From contig NZ_CP050698.1 in assembly GCF_005116655.2 (NCBI RefSeq), forward strand, positions 4,442,001-4,506,000: a stretch of 64,000 nt of DNA. Direction: 5' to 3'. Both the position numbers and the translations under genes were made by a program. Source of the stretch: Desulfosediminicola flagellatus. Its GTDB lineage: Bacteria > Desulfobacterota > Desulfobulbia > Desulfobulbales > Desulfocapsaceae. This document shows positions 1-9,654 of the stretch, in pieces (position 1 is the first letter of the stretch; every line of letters starts with the position of its first letter). The notes beneath the pieces are model-generated. The model was not told where the DNA came from. It ran no database searches and saw only the letters and a list, made by a program, of their open reading frames with translations.

Positions 1-1
1 A

Positions 2-1264
2 TTGCAGAAACAGATCAGAGAGCTGGAGAAAACAAACGAAGAATTAAAAAAGCAGATAGCAAAACGAAAAAAATCTGAGGCTATCAGAACCAAGCTTGAA
101 TCTCAACTTCGACAAGCACAAAAAATGGAAGCGATCGGCTCCCTGGCCGGTGGCATCGCGCATGATTTCAATAATATTCTCTCGGCCATAATCGGGTACA
201 CCGAACTAGCTGGAATCCATCTGCAACAATATGACAAATCTAAGAAGCCTACCGTAACACATGATCTTGAAGGTATTCTGCGAAGTGCAGACAGAGCTAA
301 ACAACTGGTTCAACAGATACTCTCATTCAGCAGCAAAAAGACCGGAGAACTGGCTCCGGTCGATATCAAGAGTCTCATTGTTGAAACATCTAAAATGCTA
401 CGCGCCCTCATCCCGACAACGATTTCAATCGAACACGACTTTCAAATTGCTAACAGCACAATCCTGGCTGATGAAATCCAGCTCAGCCAGGTTATCATGA
501 ACCTTGGTACAAATGCATATCAGGCCATGCGCAACACAGGTGGCACATTGCTGTTTGAATTAATGGAAACTGCAATTCAACACGATGACATTTTCTATTC
601 CCATCTGGGATTGCGTCCCGGCCCCTATATCATTTTACGCGTAACAGATACCGGCTGCGGTATGAATAAAAAGACCGTTGATAAAATTTTCGACCCGTAT
701 TTCAGCACAAAGAGAAAAGAGGGAGGCACAGGGCTGGGCCTGTCTGTAGTGCATGGAATTATCACTCAGCATAAAGGTCACATTTCAGTGTATAGCGAGC
801 CAGGTAAAGGCAGCACTTTCTGGATCTATTTGCCAACCATGCAGAACACAGAGATATCAGACAATCCAACAGAAGAATCAGCAAAACTGCAGATAGGCAG
901 CGAACGAATTCTTGTAGTAGATGACGAAGTCCAGATTCTTGAAATCCTGAAAGGATTACTGGGTAACCTGCACTACGTTGTCACCACGTCATCATCCCCG
1001 GATGAAGCGCTTTCGATATTCTGCAACGCACCGGAGAGTTTTGACCTGCTTATCACTGATATGAATATGCCAAACATGAATGGTGCCGAATTAATCAAAA
1101 GTGTGCGCCAGATCTGCCCGGAAATTCCGGTCATTCTCTGCACCGGCTTCAGTGAATTTATGAATACGGAAAACACCGAAGCATTAGGTTTATCCAGATA
1201 CCTCATGAAGCCAGTTACACTCAAACAATTAAACACGGCGATCCGGGGCCTTCTTGACACCTAA
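2..1264 (+). CDS. Hybrid histidine kinase with C-terminal receiver (5' end cut by window)
   Basis: The frame is open from the window edge, and the first possible start (TTG) lies inside a coiled coil, so the N-terminal sensor domain is missing. Visible are a coiled coil (residues 1-40), a HisKA dimerisation helix with the phospho-acceptor in GGIAHDFNN (H54), a HATPase_c domain with DTGCGM and GGTGLGLS nucleotide-binding boxes, and a CheY-like receiver from about residue 302 with acidic pair D307/D308, phospho-acceptor D353 (LLITDMNMP) and K403. The architecture and the AHDFNNIL-type H-box match the kinase at 14.5 kb, so the two are probably paralogues. Its signal cannot be told. The gene is followed by a convergent carboxylase gene. 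Confidence 0.9.
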   Translation: MQKQIRELEKTNEELKKQIAKRKKSEAIRTKLESQLRQAQKMEAIGSLAGGIAHDFNNILSAIIGYTELAGIHLQQYDKSKKPTVTHDLEGILRSADRAKQLVQQILSFSSKKTGELAPVDIKSLIVETSKMLRALIPTTISIEHDFQIANSTILADEIQLSQVIMNLGTNAYQAMRNTGGTLLFELMETAIQHDDIFYSHLGLRPGPYIILRVTDTGCGMNKKTVDKIFDPYFSTKRKEGGTGLGLSVVHGIITQHKGHISVYSEPGKGSTFWIYLPTMQNTEISDNPTEESAKLQIGSERILVVDDEVQILEILKGLLGNLHYVVTTSSSPDEALSIFCNAPESFDLLITDMNMPNMNGAELIKSVRQICPEIPVILCTGFSEFMNTENTEALGLSRYLMKPVTLKQLNTAIRGLLDT

Positions 1265-1401
1265 GGCATTTAAAAACGGAAAACCAACAATCTCTTATAC
1301 CAGTGTATAGTGTCGTAGTAGCCAGTTCCGCCGTCCTTTGCTTCTTCTCTGCAGAACCTAAAACATATCTCAATCCACTAATGAATTGCAGAAATGTCGT
1401 T

Positions 1402-3309
1402 CTATATGTCTTTATCTACTTTGAGGATTTTATCCCCAGGACGTAAAGCCGCTCCTTCCTTTGCGGAAATAGCAGTTACAATACCGTCGATCTCTGTCAC
1501 CACCGGAGTCTGCATCTTCATAGCTTCCATTACGGCTACCCTGTCTCCCGCCTTTACCTCCTGACCTTCATCTACTGATATTTTTACAAGATTGCCTGAA
1601 AAAGAAGCACGGATATCACCTGCCATCGCCAAATCCATTATTTCTTCTTTATCCAGTATCGCGGCAACAGCCTCACCACCAATTATATTTTCAGGGGCAA
1701 ACCTATACATCCGGGGATAATGATCAACAGTCAGATAGACTACCGTCTCTCCGGTATCCACAACCGGTGAAGGTCCTATCTCTACAATATGCTCCTTGCC
1801 CAGCATGTCTGTAAAATTAAGTGTGTCCCCTATCTCAAAGCCTCCTTGACGATAAAAAATTGATGGAGGAAGCACATGGGCCATACCATAATCTTCTTCA
1901 AACTTAATAAAATCTACGGCATCTTTAGGGTGTTGCAGATACAGCACCAGTTGCTGACTGTCCGGCTCTCTACCAATTTTTTCATGTAGATCCGCTTTCT
2001 CCTGGGCTAGATCAATATCAGGAATATCTTCAATACCACCTTCATCCTCCAGCACCTGCCGCCAATCCTCTCCCAGAACTTTTTCATAAATCCATTCTTC
2101 TGGGCGATAAAAGGGGAATGGCCCATATTTACCAAGCATCAGGTTCCTCAGATCACCAGAAGGAGTACCATATCTCTCCCCCCCAAGGACATTAGAAACA
2201 GCGGTTGTCCAGAGTATCTGTGATCCGGGTGTAACAGACCAGAAATTTCCAAGCTCCTGTTGTACCCGTGGCAATTCTTTATGGAGAATCTCTGACACTC
2301 TATCCAGAAAGCCACCCTTTGCCGCCTGCTCAAGACTTGATCCCATGGCGCCACCCGGCAACTTATGAATCTGCACTGTAGGTTGAAAACCCTTTATCTG
2401 CGATTCAAATTGGCTGTAATACTGTCGCTCGTCCCGTAGCACGTCTGAGGTTTCAATTATAGCTTCTTCGTCAATGCCAATTGCCTCAATACCATGCTCT
2501 TTCAAAACCTGAACGACTGTCAATACTGGCGGCGGACCATAAAAACCTGTAAAAGCGGAGTCAGCTGCATCAACAATAGTTGCCCCGTTGAGTACCGCTT
2601 CTGTAATACGTCCCACATCATTACCATCAGTATTATGCCCATGATAATGGATAACCAGATCAGGAAACCGCTGCTTGATAGCATTTACCAGTCGACCTAT
2701 CCGGCGCGGCGTACCAAGACCACCATGATTTTTGATGCAGAGAACTATATCCTTCCCGGTAACATCTATAATTTCCTGCACCTTTCCAAGGTAGAATGTG
2801 TCGCTATGCTCCGGCCCTGTAGAGAAACAAATGCACGGTTCATTGATCTTCCCGGCCAGTGCCACCTCTTCTAAAACCGCCTGCATATTGGGTACATGAT
2901 TAAGAAAATCGAACGTTCGCCAGACATCAACATATGGTGCAAATTCGCGTACAGTAAAACGGATCACGTTTTGCGGGTACGGCCGATAACCGAAAAGGTT
3001 TACTCCTCTGCACAAGGTCTGGAACATCGTATGCGGCATTTTTTCTCGCAGGAGTTTCAACTTCAAAAAAGGATCAACCTGCTTTCGCATCATATCCACG
3101 TGCACCGAAGCTCCTCCGGTAATCTCAAGTGAATAGTACCCGACCTTATCCCGTTTCTCAGCCGCCAGTAAATCTGTATGCAGCAGAATCCTGTTTTTGA
3201 AGTCAGATTGAGACAAATCACGAGCGGTGTTTGTTATATAATAGCCATCCGCCTGACGAAGTTGTGCAATTACATCAGCTGCTGCTGTTCCCTGGTAAAT
3301 ACGTTCCAT
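1402..3309 (-). CDS. pycB: Pyruvate carboxylase subunit B (carboxyltransferase plus biotin carrier)
   Basis: This 635-residue protein would transfer the carboxyl group from carboxybiotin to pyruvate, giving oxaloacetate for anaplerosis and gluconeogenesis. The N-terminal half is an HMGL-like TIM barrel with TARDLSQSDFKNR, a metal-binding HYHGHNTDG and a lysine in LCIKNHGG where the family has its catalytic lysine. A conserved carboxylase domain follows. The C-terminal 70 residues are a biotinyl domain with the attachment site MEAMKMQT (K598). The same arrangement occurs in oxaloacetate decarboxylase alpha chains, but those sit with beta and gamma membrane subunits, and here the neighbour is a biotin carboxylase. 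It lies 188 bp downstream of pycA on the same strand. Confidence 0.88.
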   Translation of the reverse strand: MERIYQGTAAADVIAQLRQADGYYITNTARDLSQSDFKNRILLHTDLLAAEKRDKVGYYSLEITGGASVHVDMMRKQVDPFLKLKLLREKMPHTMFQTLCRGVNLFGYRPYPQNVIRFTVREFAPYVDVWRTFDFLNHVPNMQAVLEEVALAGKINEPCICFSTGPEHSDTFYLGKVQEIIDVTGKDIVLCIKNHGGLGTPRRIGRLVNAIKQRFPDLVIHYHGHNTDGNDVGRITEAVLNGATIVDAADSAFTGFYGPPPVLTVVQVLKEHGIEAIGIDEEAIIETSDVLRDERQYYSQFESQIKGFQPTVQIHKLPGGAMGSSLEQAAKGGFLDRVSEILHKELPRVQQELGNFWSVTPGSQILWTTAVSNVLGGERYGTPSGDLRNLMLGKYGPFPFYRPEEWIYEKVLGEDWRQVLEDEGGIEDIPDIDLAQEKADLHEKIGREPDSQQLVLYLQHPKDAVDFIKFEEDYGMAHVLPPSIFYRQGGFEIGDTLNFTDMLGKEHIVEIGPSPVVDTGETVVYLTVDHYPRMYRFAPENIIGGEAVAAILDKEEIMDLAMAGDIRASFSGNLVKISVDEGQEVKAGDRVAVMEAMKMQTPVVTEIDGIVTAISAKEGAALRPGDKILKVDKDI

Positions 3310-3497
3310 AATGTATCCTTAATCGTATGTAGTAGCCGACCGGAAACCGCCATTTTCCTCATGTTCTTCGTTGGTCTCAAATTTTAATCCTAAAAATACT
3401 TAATGTATTCTTTCGTTTAAAATTATCGACCGCCTTGAACTTGAAACTATTTGCAGATTTTCGTTCAGACACTATTCAGTCCTGGATTTGTAATCCA

Positions 3498-4940
3498 TTA
3501 CGATGCAAACGGATTTTCCCCACAGTGATGAATCTCGGCAATCAATCGGGCAAGTTTTCCGGCCTCGCCGATCTCTTCGTCGTAATGAAAGAGATGCGGA
3601 TGTGTATCTAAATATGAAGTATTGAAGTCGCCGCTTATGAAATCCGGGTCGTCGGCAATGTTGAGATAAAAGGGGATTGTGGTTTTAGGGCCTACAATGG
3701 CAAAATCTTTTAAACATCTTTTCACCCGTTCTACTGTTTCATCCCATGTAAAACCGTGTACGGTAAGTTTTACCAGCAAACTGTCATATACTTCAGGAAT
3801 ATCATAGCCCTGGTAAACAAAACCATCAAGACGAACACCAAATCCACCGGTTGAACGATACACACGTACCTGCTTCCCACCTTCAGGCATGAAATTATTC
3901 TTCGGATCTTCGGCATTAATCCGCATTTCGATTGCATGTCCACGTATCTGCACATCGCTCTGACCAAAGGAAAGCTCGTAGCCGAATGCAAGTTTTATCT
4001 GGTTACGTACGATGTCGATTCCGGTAATCATCTCAGTAACAGTATGCTCAACCTGGATTCGAGTGTTGATCTCCATAAAATAATAATTGAAATCGTGATC
4101 AATCAGAAATTCAACAGTACCTGCATTAAAATAGTTGGCCGCTTTAGCAGCTCGTACCGCGGTTTGGCAGATTTCCTCCAGCAGTTCAGGGTTAGCTACA
4201 CGGGATGGTGCAATCTCAATCAGCTTCTGATTTCTGCGCTGGATTGAACAATCACGGGTTCCGAGATGAAGTGTTTTACCGGTTTTATCAGCAATAACCT
4301 GTACTTCAACGTGTTTCGGTTTCAACACCACTTTTTCGAGATAGACAGAGTCATCATTAAAAGCTGCCAGTGCTTCTGCTCGTGCCGCAGGAATTTCTTC
4401 CACGAGCTGGACTTCGTCGTCTATACATCTGATCCCCCTGCCTCCGCCACCGCATGTTGCTTTCAGCATCACGGGATATCCATATTCACGTCCAAATTTT
4501 TTGGCACGTTTGAACCCTTCATTTCCCGGGGGCAGATCCTCAGTTCCGGGAACCATCGGGATACCAGCTTCAGCCATGATCGATCTGGCCACAACCTTAT
4601 TGCCAAGATCCGCAATAACCTTTGATGAAGGGCCGATAAAAATAATCCCGGCATCTTCACATGCCTTTGCAAAATCAGGATTCTCAGCCAAAAATCCATA
4701 CCCGGGATGGATAGCCTCTGCTCCACTTTTTTTGGCGGCTGCAATAACCTTTGCTATATTGAGATAATCAACTCGAGGACCATCACCCAGCAGAATCGCT
4801 TCATCAGCCAGACGAATATGCCGTGATTTGTCATCAGTCTTTTCATAGACTGCAACTGCCGTGCAGCCTAGCTCATGTATTGCACGAATCAGCCGAATTG
4901 CAATCTCGCCCCTGTTTGCAACAAGTATTTTTTTCTTCAC
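3498..4940 (-). CDS. pycA: Pyruvate carboxylase subunit A (biotin carboxylase)
   Basis: ATP-dependent carboxylation of the biotin carried by the PycB subunit. The 480-residue protein has the N-terminal biotin carboxylase domain (ILVANRGEIAIR), an ATP-grasp domain with the glycine-rich loop KATCGGGGRGIR, EHTVTEMITGID near the active site and the C-terminal biotin carboxylase domain. It lacks fused carboxyltransferase and carrier domains, as expected for the split enzyme. I chose the GTG at 4940: it has TTGGAG six bases upstream and gives the family-typical N-terminus (VKKKILVANRGEIA). An in-frame ATG at 4985 also has a GGGAG upstream and would add 15 residues, so the start is not certain. An acetyl-CoA carboxylase AccC role is possible, but the pycB-like neighbour argues for pyruvate carboxylase. 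Confidence 0.88.
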   Translation of the reverse strand: MKKKILVANRGEIAIRLIRAIHELGCTAVAVYEKTDDKSRHIRLADEAILLGDGPRVDYLNIAKVIAAAKKSGAEAIHPGYGFLAENPDFAKACEDAGIIFIGPSSKVIADLGNKVVARSIMAEAGIPMVPGTEDLPPGNEGFKRAKKFGREYGYPVMLKATCGGGGRGIRCIDDEVQLVEEIPAARAEALAAFNDDSVYLEKVVLKPKHVEVQVIADKTGKTLHLGTRDCSIQRRNQKLIEIAPSRVANPELLEEICQTAVRAAKAANYFNAGTVEFLIDHDFNYYFMEINTRIQVEHTVTEMITGIDIVRNQIKLAFGYELSFGQSDVQIRGHAIEMRINAEDPKNNFMPEGGKQVRVYRSTGGFGVRLDGFVYQGYDIPEVYDSLLVKLTVHGFTWDETVERVKRCLKDFAIVGPKTTIPFYLNIADDPDFISGDFNTSYLDTHPHLFHYDEEIGEAGKLARLIAEIHHCGENPFAS

Positions 4941-5373
4941 TGCCAGCTCCAATTTTTCGTTGATTGGAAGTGCACAACCAGACATACGCTACAAGCTCCC
5001 CATGCATATCTGGTTGCAGGATTGGAGTCGCCAGGGGTCCTTGTCGTACCTGCGAGTAGTAACTTTTCGACAATAGCGTCGGGTGGAGGAAATGACATCG
5101 CTCCGACAGACTCCTGGAAACTGAAACCAAACACCCTAACTAATTATAACCGCATTTATCCAAGGAACAAGAAGTCCTGAGCACAAAACATATCTATTTC
5201 GCAACAATTCATGAATGTGGAGATGAATCTGAATTCCAGTCTTTCATCTAACACAATGGCAGATCACACTGTGTATTGTAGCCCTTCAGTACACCATCCC
5301 CTTCAACAATTATTCACGAAGTGATAGAATTCTGCCAAACTAAACGTAGCATACTGTCTCATCACTCAAAGCT
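4941..5373. other. Spacer upstream of pycA with no recognised gene
   Basis: This 430 bp spacer separates divergent genes and should hold the pycA promoter. I recognise no operator, terminator or RNA here. A 65-codon minus-strand frame ends in a GTGA overlap with the pycA start, but it has no convincing ribosome binding site or family resemblance. Confidence 0.4.
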
Positions 5374-6093
5374 GTGCCTTCACTTATGGTTGCTGTAAAT
5401 TCAACTTCGAAAGTTAAAGTCGATATACCTAAAAACAGAATACTTTTTCAATTTTCCGGCAAGATAGACAAGAAGCAACTCAATAGTATTTATACTGACA
5501 TTCGCTTTTGCGTGGCCGACCTGAAACCAGGATTCCATGTAATCACTGATCTCTCAGACTGCAGAATCGGCCATCGGAACTGCCTCCCGACCTTATCTAA
5601 TATTCTGAATTTTCTTATCGAAAGTAAGGTAGGTGAAGTAATACGTATAACAAAAAGAAAGAGTCGTGTTCACAGGCAGATCTTGAATTTTTCAGCAAGA
5701 CGCCAGGGCTACAAACCTGTCTATGTTGCAACATTTGAAGAAGCCGAACAATATCTGGAAAATTCAGACAGGGATAACCGGACCCGGATAGGATTTCAAA
5801 ACCTCAGCGTCAACTATGCAATTCATGGTACTGAAAGCACCGGAACACTCCACGAGTTATCAACAGATTGCTGTGCAATAAAAACAGGGAGCATCACACC
5901 AGCTATTGACGAACAGTTATCCATCCAGTTCGAATTGCTGCAAACGTAAGACATGCCGATAAAATTCGCAATGCAGGCACAAGTTACCGGTGTAAAGGAC
6001 GAAATTATCACCTGCGAATTCACTGTTCTTTCAGATGATCGTAAAAAAGATCTCTGGCAATGTCTCGTTTTTGAAGCAAAACGAGAAATCTAG
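5374..6093 (+). pseudogene. PilZ-like domain protein interrupted by an in-frame TAA
   Basis: The open part encodes 191 residues from a GTG (5374; an ATG at 5386 is an alternative). It ends at TAA 5947-5949 in the middle of what looks like a PilZ-type beta barrel. Reading on in the same frame from 5950 gives another 47 sensible residues (DMPIKFAMQAQVTGV onward) ending at TAG 6091-6093, with no shift needed. The N-terminal 110 residues (FSGKIDKKQL, VITDLSDCRIG) resemble STAS-like small domains that precede PilZ in other Desulfobacterota proteins; that is inference. PilZ domains bind cyclic-di-GMP, but the usual RxxxR and D/NxSxxG motifs are not clear here. The product is either truncated and non-functional, or the TAA is a sequencing error. 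Confidence 0.6.
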
Positions 6094-6256
6094 TCCGTGT
6101 ATTTCACGTGTTTGTTGAATCCACAATCGAGGTATAAAAGGCGCAACCTCAACAATATGCAGTAGGTTACATATAATGAGGAATATTTGGTCAGCAGCAG
6201 AGCATGAAGGGTGAATAATCCTACTCACAACTCAAAAGTACAATGTGAACAAAAAA

Positions 6257-6286
6257 CCGGGCTGTTCGAGGGGTTAAACAGCCCGG
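6257..6286 (-). terminator. Orphan rho-independent terminator on the minus strand
   Basis: A perfect 10 bp stem (CCGGGCTGTT and AACAGCCCGG) with a 10-base loop is preceded on the plus strand by six A, so on the minus strand it reads as stem plus T6. No minus-strand gene lies within several kilobases upstream of it. It may end an unannotated minus-strand transcript or be a relic. Confidence 0.65.
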
Positions 6287-6670
6287 CTAAAGCGGAATGA
6301 TTGGGAGGCAAACCTACTTTTTTTGACTAATTCTATAATAATCCCCTCGTTGTTTATCTAAACGCTCAAGTAGATAATAGGTTACAGATGAAGTCGATGA
6401 AATGTATCTTTTCTTAAATTTACTGATAATATCTGGCGATTAGCAACACATACTCTTAGTAGACACAGCCATTTTTTGTTTCAATACGTTTCGAAAGTTT
6501 TTAGAAGCAAGGAGTCTGTCGGGTTGAACATCTTTCAGCTCCAATCAAGACACTGCTGGAAAATTGAGCACTGCCGTATACCTCATATCGCAGTTTTCGC
6601 CTACCTTCGAGAGTTATTTTTCAACGCAATAATGATGGATTGGATAGGCAAGCGAAAACTCAGCAGAAAG

Positions 6671-6825
6671 GGTTCAGCCCAACAATGGCCTTTTCTCAAA
6701 CTCTTCGGAATTTTCAACAAATAATGCTCGCAGATAAGCGAACGAAGTGAGACTTCGATATCATCTATATGGCGTTTTAAATATCTCGATTTTGACCAAA
6801 ACTCCTATTCTCGGACAACCTCCTA
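6671..6825. repeat. Family 1 inverted-repeat (MITE-like) element, copy A
   Basis: It shares an ordered series of segments with the copies at 21.5, 44.5 and 53.2 kb: AACAATGG near the left end, AAACTCTTCGGAATTTTC, AATGCTCGCAGATAAGCGAA, and CTATTCTCGGACAACCTCC at the right end. The left terminus (GGTTCAGCCC) is degenerate. A GGAGTCTGTCGGG at 6509 could be the true left end of a longer version. Confidence 0.65.
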
Positions 6826-7260
6826 GTCCGTATATTGATTCAAGCACCTTTTCATTATTTTATCCCGCTTGATGATAATTCCCTTCACAATTGAACTAAA
6901 AAATATCCCATTACGTTCTATAGTTGCTTAGCAATACACTCAGCAATTCATTACGCCAGGATTGTCCTCGCACCGACTCTCTACCACACGGTAGCATTGC
7001 TTATCATCAGGCGAAGACCTACAATTTACAAGTATTAATGGCTACAAACTCCTGTTTTGGCCATGCGCTTTCGCTTCGTTTTTGTGCAAATTAGGCAATG
7101 ATTTTCTTAAAAGTCAAATGTTAAAATATTTATCGTATTTCCATACTATTTTCTTCATTGATATCTGTTTGTTTCATGGCATGCCTGGGGGTAACAAATC
7201 AATCTGCATCGATTTATCATCTCTTACAACAACTAATCATGACAGCAAAATGGCGAAGAT

Positions 7261-8967
7261 ATGACAACTTACACATACAGAAAAACTCACAAGCTGATAT
7301 ACCCACTTGTTATGATATCAGTATTTTTTTCCGCATCCGAAGGATACAGCAGATTCGGCCCTGGAAATGTACAGGATGACCAGCTTTTCACATCATCGCA
7401 ATCCTGTTCAAAATGTCACAATGATCTGTTCTCTGCTGACGAGGAAGTTGATACATCATATGTAAGTCGCTGGGAAACAACTATGATGAGATTCAGCTTC
7501 TATGATCCTTTCTGGAGAGCCAAGGTCCGGAGTGAAACGATACAGAACCCGGAATACCAGGAGCAAATTGAAAAAAAATGTTTACCATGCCACGCACCTA
7601 TGGCGTATAAGCAAATGGAAGTGGATGACTCGCCGCAAAGTCTATTTGATTCTGGTGGGCTCATAGACAGCACCAACCCATACCACAATCTGGCAATGGA
7701 GGGAATCAGCTGCACTCTCTGCCATCAAATCATGGAGGACGAAACTCATTCAGGCTCTTACTCTATTGCCGAAAACAGGGTTGCTTGGGGCCCATACAAT
7801 CCCGATTATCAAAATATGATGAATCGATTAAGCGGATTTACCCCTGAGCAATCATCTCATCTGAACGGACCCGGATTTTGTGCTGCCTGCCACGAACTAT
7901 ACACTCCATATTTTGATGAGGATGGTAATTTCATCACAGATGATCCTTTTCCTGAGCAGACCCCCTACGGCGAGTGGCTGGCAAGTTCATATTCCGAGGA
8001 AGGAGGGGAAACGTGTCAAAGCTGTCATATGCAGAAAGTTCCGAGCTCAGTAATATCAAAATTACCGGATCAAGTTACACAGCGAGAAGACGTTTTTGTC
8101 CACACCTTCTTTACAGAAAACACCATGATGCTTGACATCATCACCTCTCTAGCTGAGGAAGAGGGACTTGACATACCCGACATAACAGATGCAGTGGATG
8201 ATGGTCGCGATTATCTGGAAGGTGCTGGAGAAATTGAAATAACCCAATCAGGTTGGCAGGATTTTGATATGGATGGCTTGAAGAACGATCTTACAGTTAC
8301 CCTCGAGGTAATAAATAATTCGGGTCATAAATTACCCACAAGCATCCCCATCCGAAGGGTTTTTATTCATTTTGCGGTATATGGCGTTCAGGACAATGGT
8401 AATGAAGTAGAGGTATTCAGTTCCGGCAATACGGATGAGGAAGGACGGATAGTTGGTGTCGAAGCAGATGACAACAACCTCGCCTATGAACCGCATTATG
8501 ATCAGATCACAAATGAAGAACAAGTGCAGATATATGAAGGTATTATGGGCAGAATTGAGGGTGAGATCCCAATCGTAACCTATACCTTGCTACAAGCTTC
8601 AATGTTTATAAAAGATAACAGGTTATTGCCTAAAGGGATGGACCCATTAACTGCACCGGAGGATATTCAACCCAAAGGTGAAGAAGTTGTAAACGATGGG
8701 AATTTTACCGGTGGTAAAGACACCATAGTATACATAGCGCGAAACCTTAAAAATATGAATGACAATGCTAAGCATAACTTCAATACGTTCAGGATTGAAG
8801 CTGAATTAAAAGACCAAACCCTCTCATACCGCATGATACATGAGCTTGAGGACGTTGTTGATGATGATAGCGGCGTAATTGAACGTTTCCTCGAAGAACA
8901 TCAGCATCACAAATTGCAGTATGAATTAATCCACCGTGATGAAGAGTATATATCTGCAATAGAGTAA
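7261..8967 (+). CDS. Secreted pentahaem c-type cytochrome
   Basis: The 568-residue protein starts with a Sec signal peptide (hydrophobic residues about 11-27). Five CXXCH haem sites follow at residues 49 (CSKCH), 107 (CLPCH), 151 (CTLCH), 207 (CAACH) and 252 (CQSCH), all in the first 260 residues. The remaining 300 residues contain no cysteine, are acidic and look beta-rich, so the protein is a haem domain fused to an unrecognised partner domain. The layout loosely recalls the cytochrome c554 type of multihaem proteins, but I cannot name the family or substrate. It should sit in the periplasm or on the cell surface and carry electrons. No redox partner is adjacent: flanking spacers are long and repeat-rich. 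No strong ribosome binding site precedes the ATG, so expression may be weak or the start slightly different. Confidence 0.85.
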   Translation: MTTYTYRKTHKLIYPLVMISVFFSASEGYSRFGPGNVQDDQLFTSSQSCSKCHNDLFSADEEVDTSYVSRWETTMMRFSFYDPFWRAKVRSETIQNPEYQEQIEKKCLPCHAPMAYKQMEVDDSPQSLFDSGGLIDSTNPYHNLAMEGISCTLCHQIMEDETHSGSYSIAENRVAWGPYNPDYQNMMNRLSGFTPEQSSHLNGPGFCAACHELYTPYFDEDGNFITDDPFPEQTPYGEWLASSYSEEGGETCQSCHMQKVPSSVISKLPDQVTQREDVFVHTFFTENTMMLDIITSLAEEEGLDIPDITDAVDDGRDYLEGAGEIEITQSGWQDFDMDGLKNDLTVTLEVINNSGHKLPTSIPIRRVFIHFAVYGVQDNGNEVEVFSSGNTDEEGRIVGVEADDNNLAYEPHYDQITNEEQVQIYEGIMGRIEGEIPIVTYTLLQASMFIKDNRLLPKGMDPLTAPEDIQPKGEEVVNDGNFTGGKDTIVYIARNLKNMNDNAKHNFNTFRIEAELKDQTLSYRMIHELEDVVDDDSGVIERFLEEHQHHKLQYELIHRDEEYISAIE

Positions 8968-9654
8968 ATGCGTACTAGTGCTCTGTAAACCTTTACCTAT
9001 CGGATCTTGTTCGCCCTTTTAGCACACTGACTTCGTTTCTCATTCAGTCACATAGCGCTGCTATGCTCCTTCATTCGTGCCTCGCAGTGCACTAAAATTG
9101 CCGAACAATCTTTGCGACATTTAAAGATTTACACAGCACTAGCATCTTTACGTGATCAGCATTCATAAGGAAAAAATGGCAGTACCGATCGTCTGCCCGC
9201 AACAGATTCAATGTACATACTGAGTGCCTACGAGAACGTTTAGCTCATGCTTCATGCTCTCCATAGACTCTCAGTTAATCAGTCTCATAAATATCTGTGA
9301 AAATGAAGGAGCTACGAACTCCGCTTTGACAGAAGAAAATTATCCATGTCACATCACCTGACAAGTGCTTCTACCTCTGCAATAAATACAGGTTTTTTCT
9401 CCAGTGAAAAGCCTGACTCGTTTGACATTAACTCCAGCCCTGCCGTAAAATAGTAGTAGGCGGAGTGGAAGATATCTTTCGTGTTGCTCACCTCCGGTTT
9501 TTCGAAAGTTTACGATGCCCACCTGAACCTGAGACATAAGGTGCTTTTAGAGGTTAGGGTAGTCGATATCATAGATGACAAACTGGTTTGAAGCAGGAAG
9601 CGGGTTGTTCCCAGCTCCATTGCGAAATTACGCACACCAAAAGGAGGTTGTGTT
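8968..9654. other. Spacer with a family 2 repeat and possible coding debris
   Basis: The first 170 bp are the family 2 element (8978-9139). Of the rest, a short plus-strand frame ending at TGA 9586-9588 (KVYDAHLNLRHKVLLEV onward) reads like the tail of a protein but has no start or upstream body, so it is at best a gene remnant. Nothing else is recognised before the UspA ribosome binding site. Confidence 0.4.
8978..9139. mobile_element. Family 2 MITE-like element, copy 1
   Basis: A 162 bp element with imperfect terminal inverted repeats (left GTGCTCTGTAAACCTTTA, right TAAAGATTTACACAGCAC). It is flanked on both sides by TA within CTAG (8975-8978 and 9139-9142). It shares its centre, including CATAGCGCTGCTATGCTCC, with the copy at 40.0 kb. 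There is no coding capacity. TA duplication at CTAG is typical of IS630/Tc1-type transposition, so I infer a non-autonomous relative of that group. Confidence 0.65.

Larger units (their letters stand above)
6094..7260. other. Long spacer with repeats, no convincing gene
   Basis: This 1.17 kb stretch holds a strong minus-strand terminator-like hairpin (6257-6286), a copy of the family 1 inverted-repeat element (6671-6825), and an internal inverted repeat around 6594-6663 (AGTTTTCGCCTACC against a near-complement). Small open frames here lack ribosome binding sites, and one of them (6476-6724) runs into the repeat. The last 200 bp should contain the promoter of the cytochrome gene, but I cannot pick it out. 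Confidence 0.5.

Noticed and set aside
4937..5134. 65-codon minus-strand frame with a GTGA overlap into pycA
   Set aside because: It has a GTG start without a ribosome binding site, no family resemblance and odd composition. The overlap alone is not enough to call a leader gene.
6476..6724. 82-codon frame in the long spacer
   Set aside because: It extends into the family 1 repeat and lacks start signals, so coding is unlikely.
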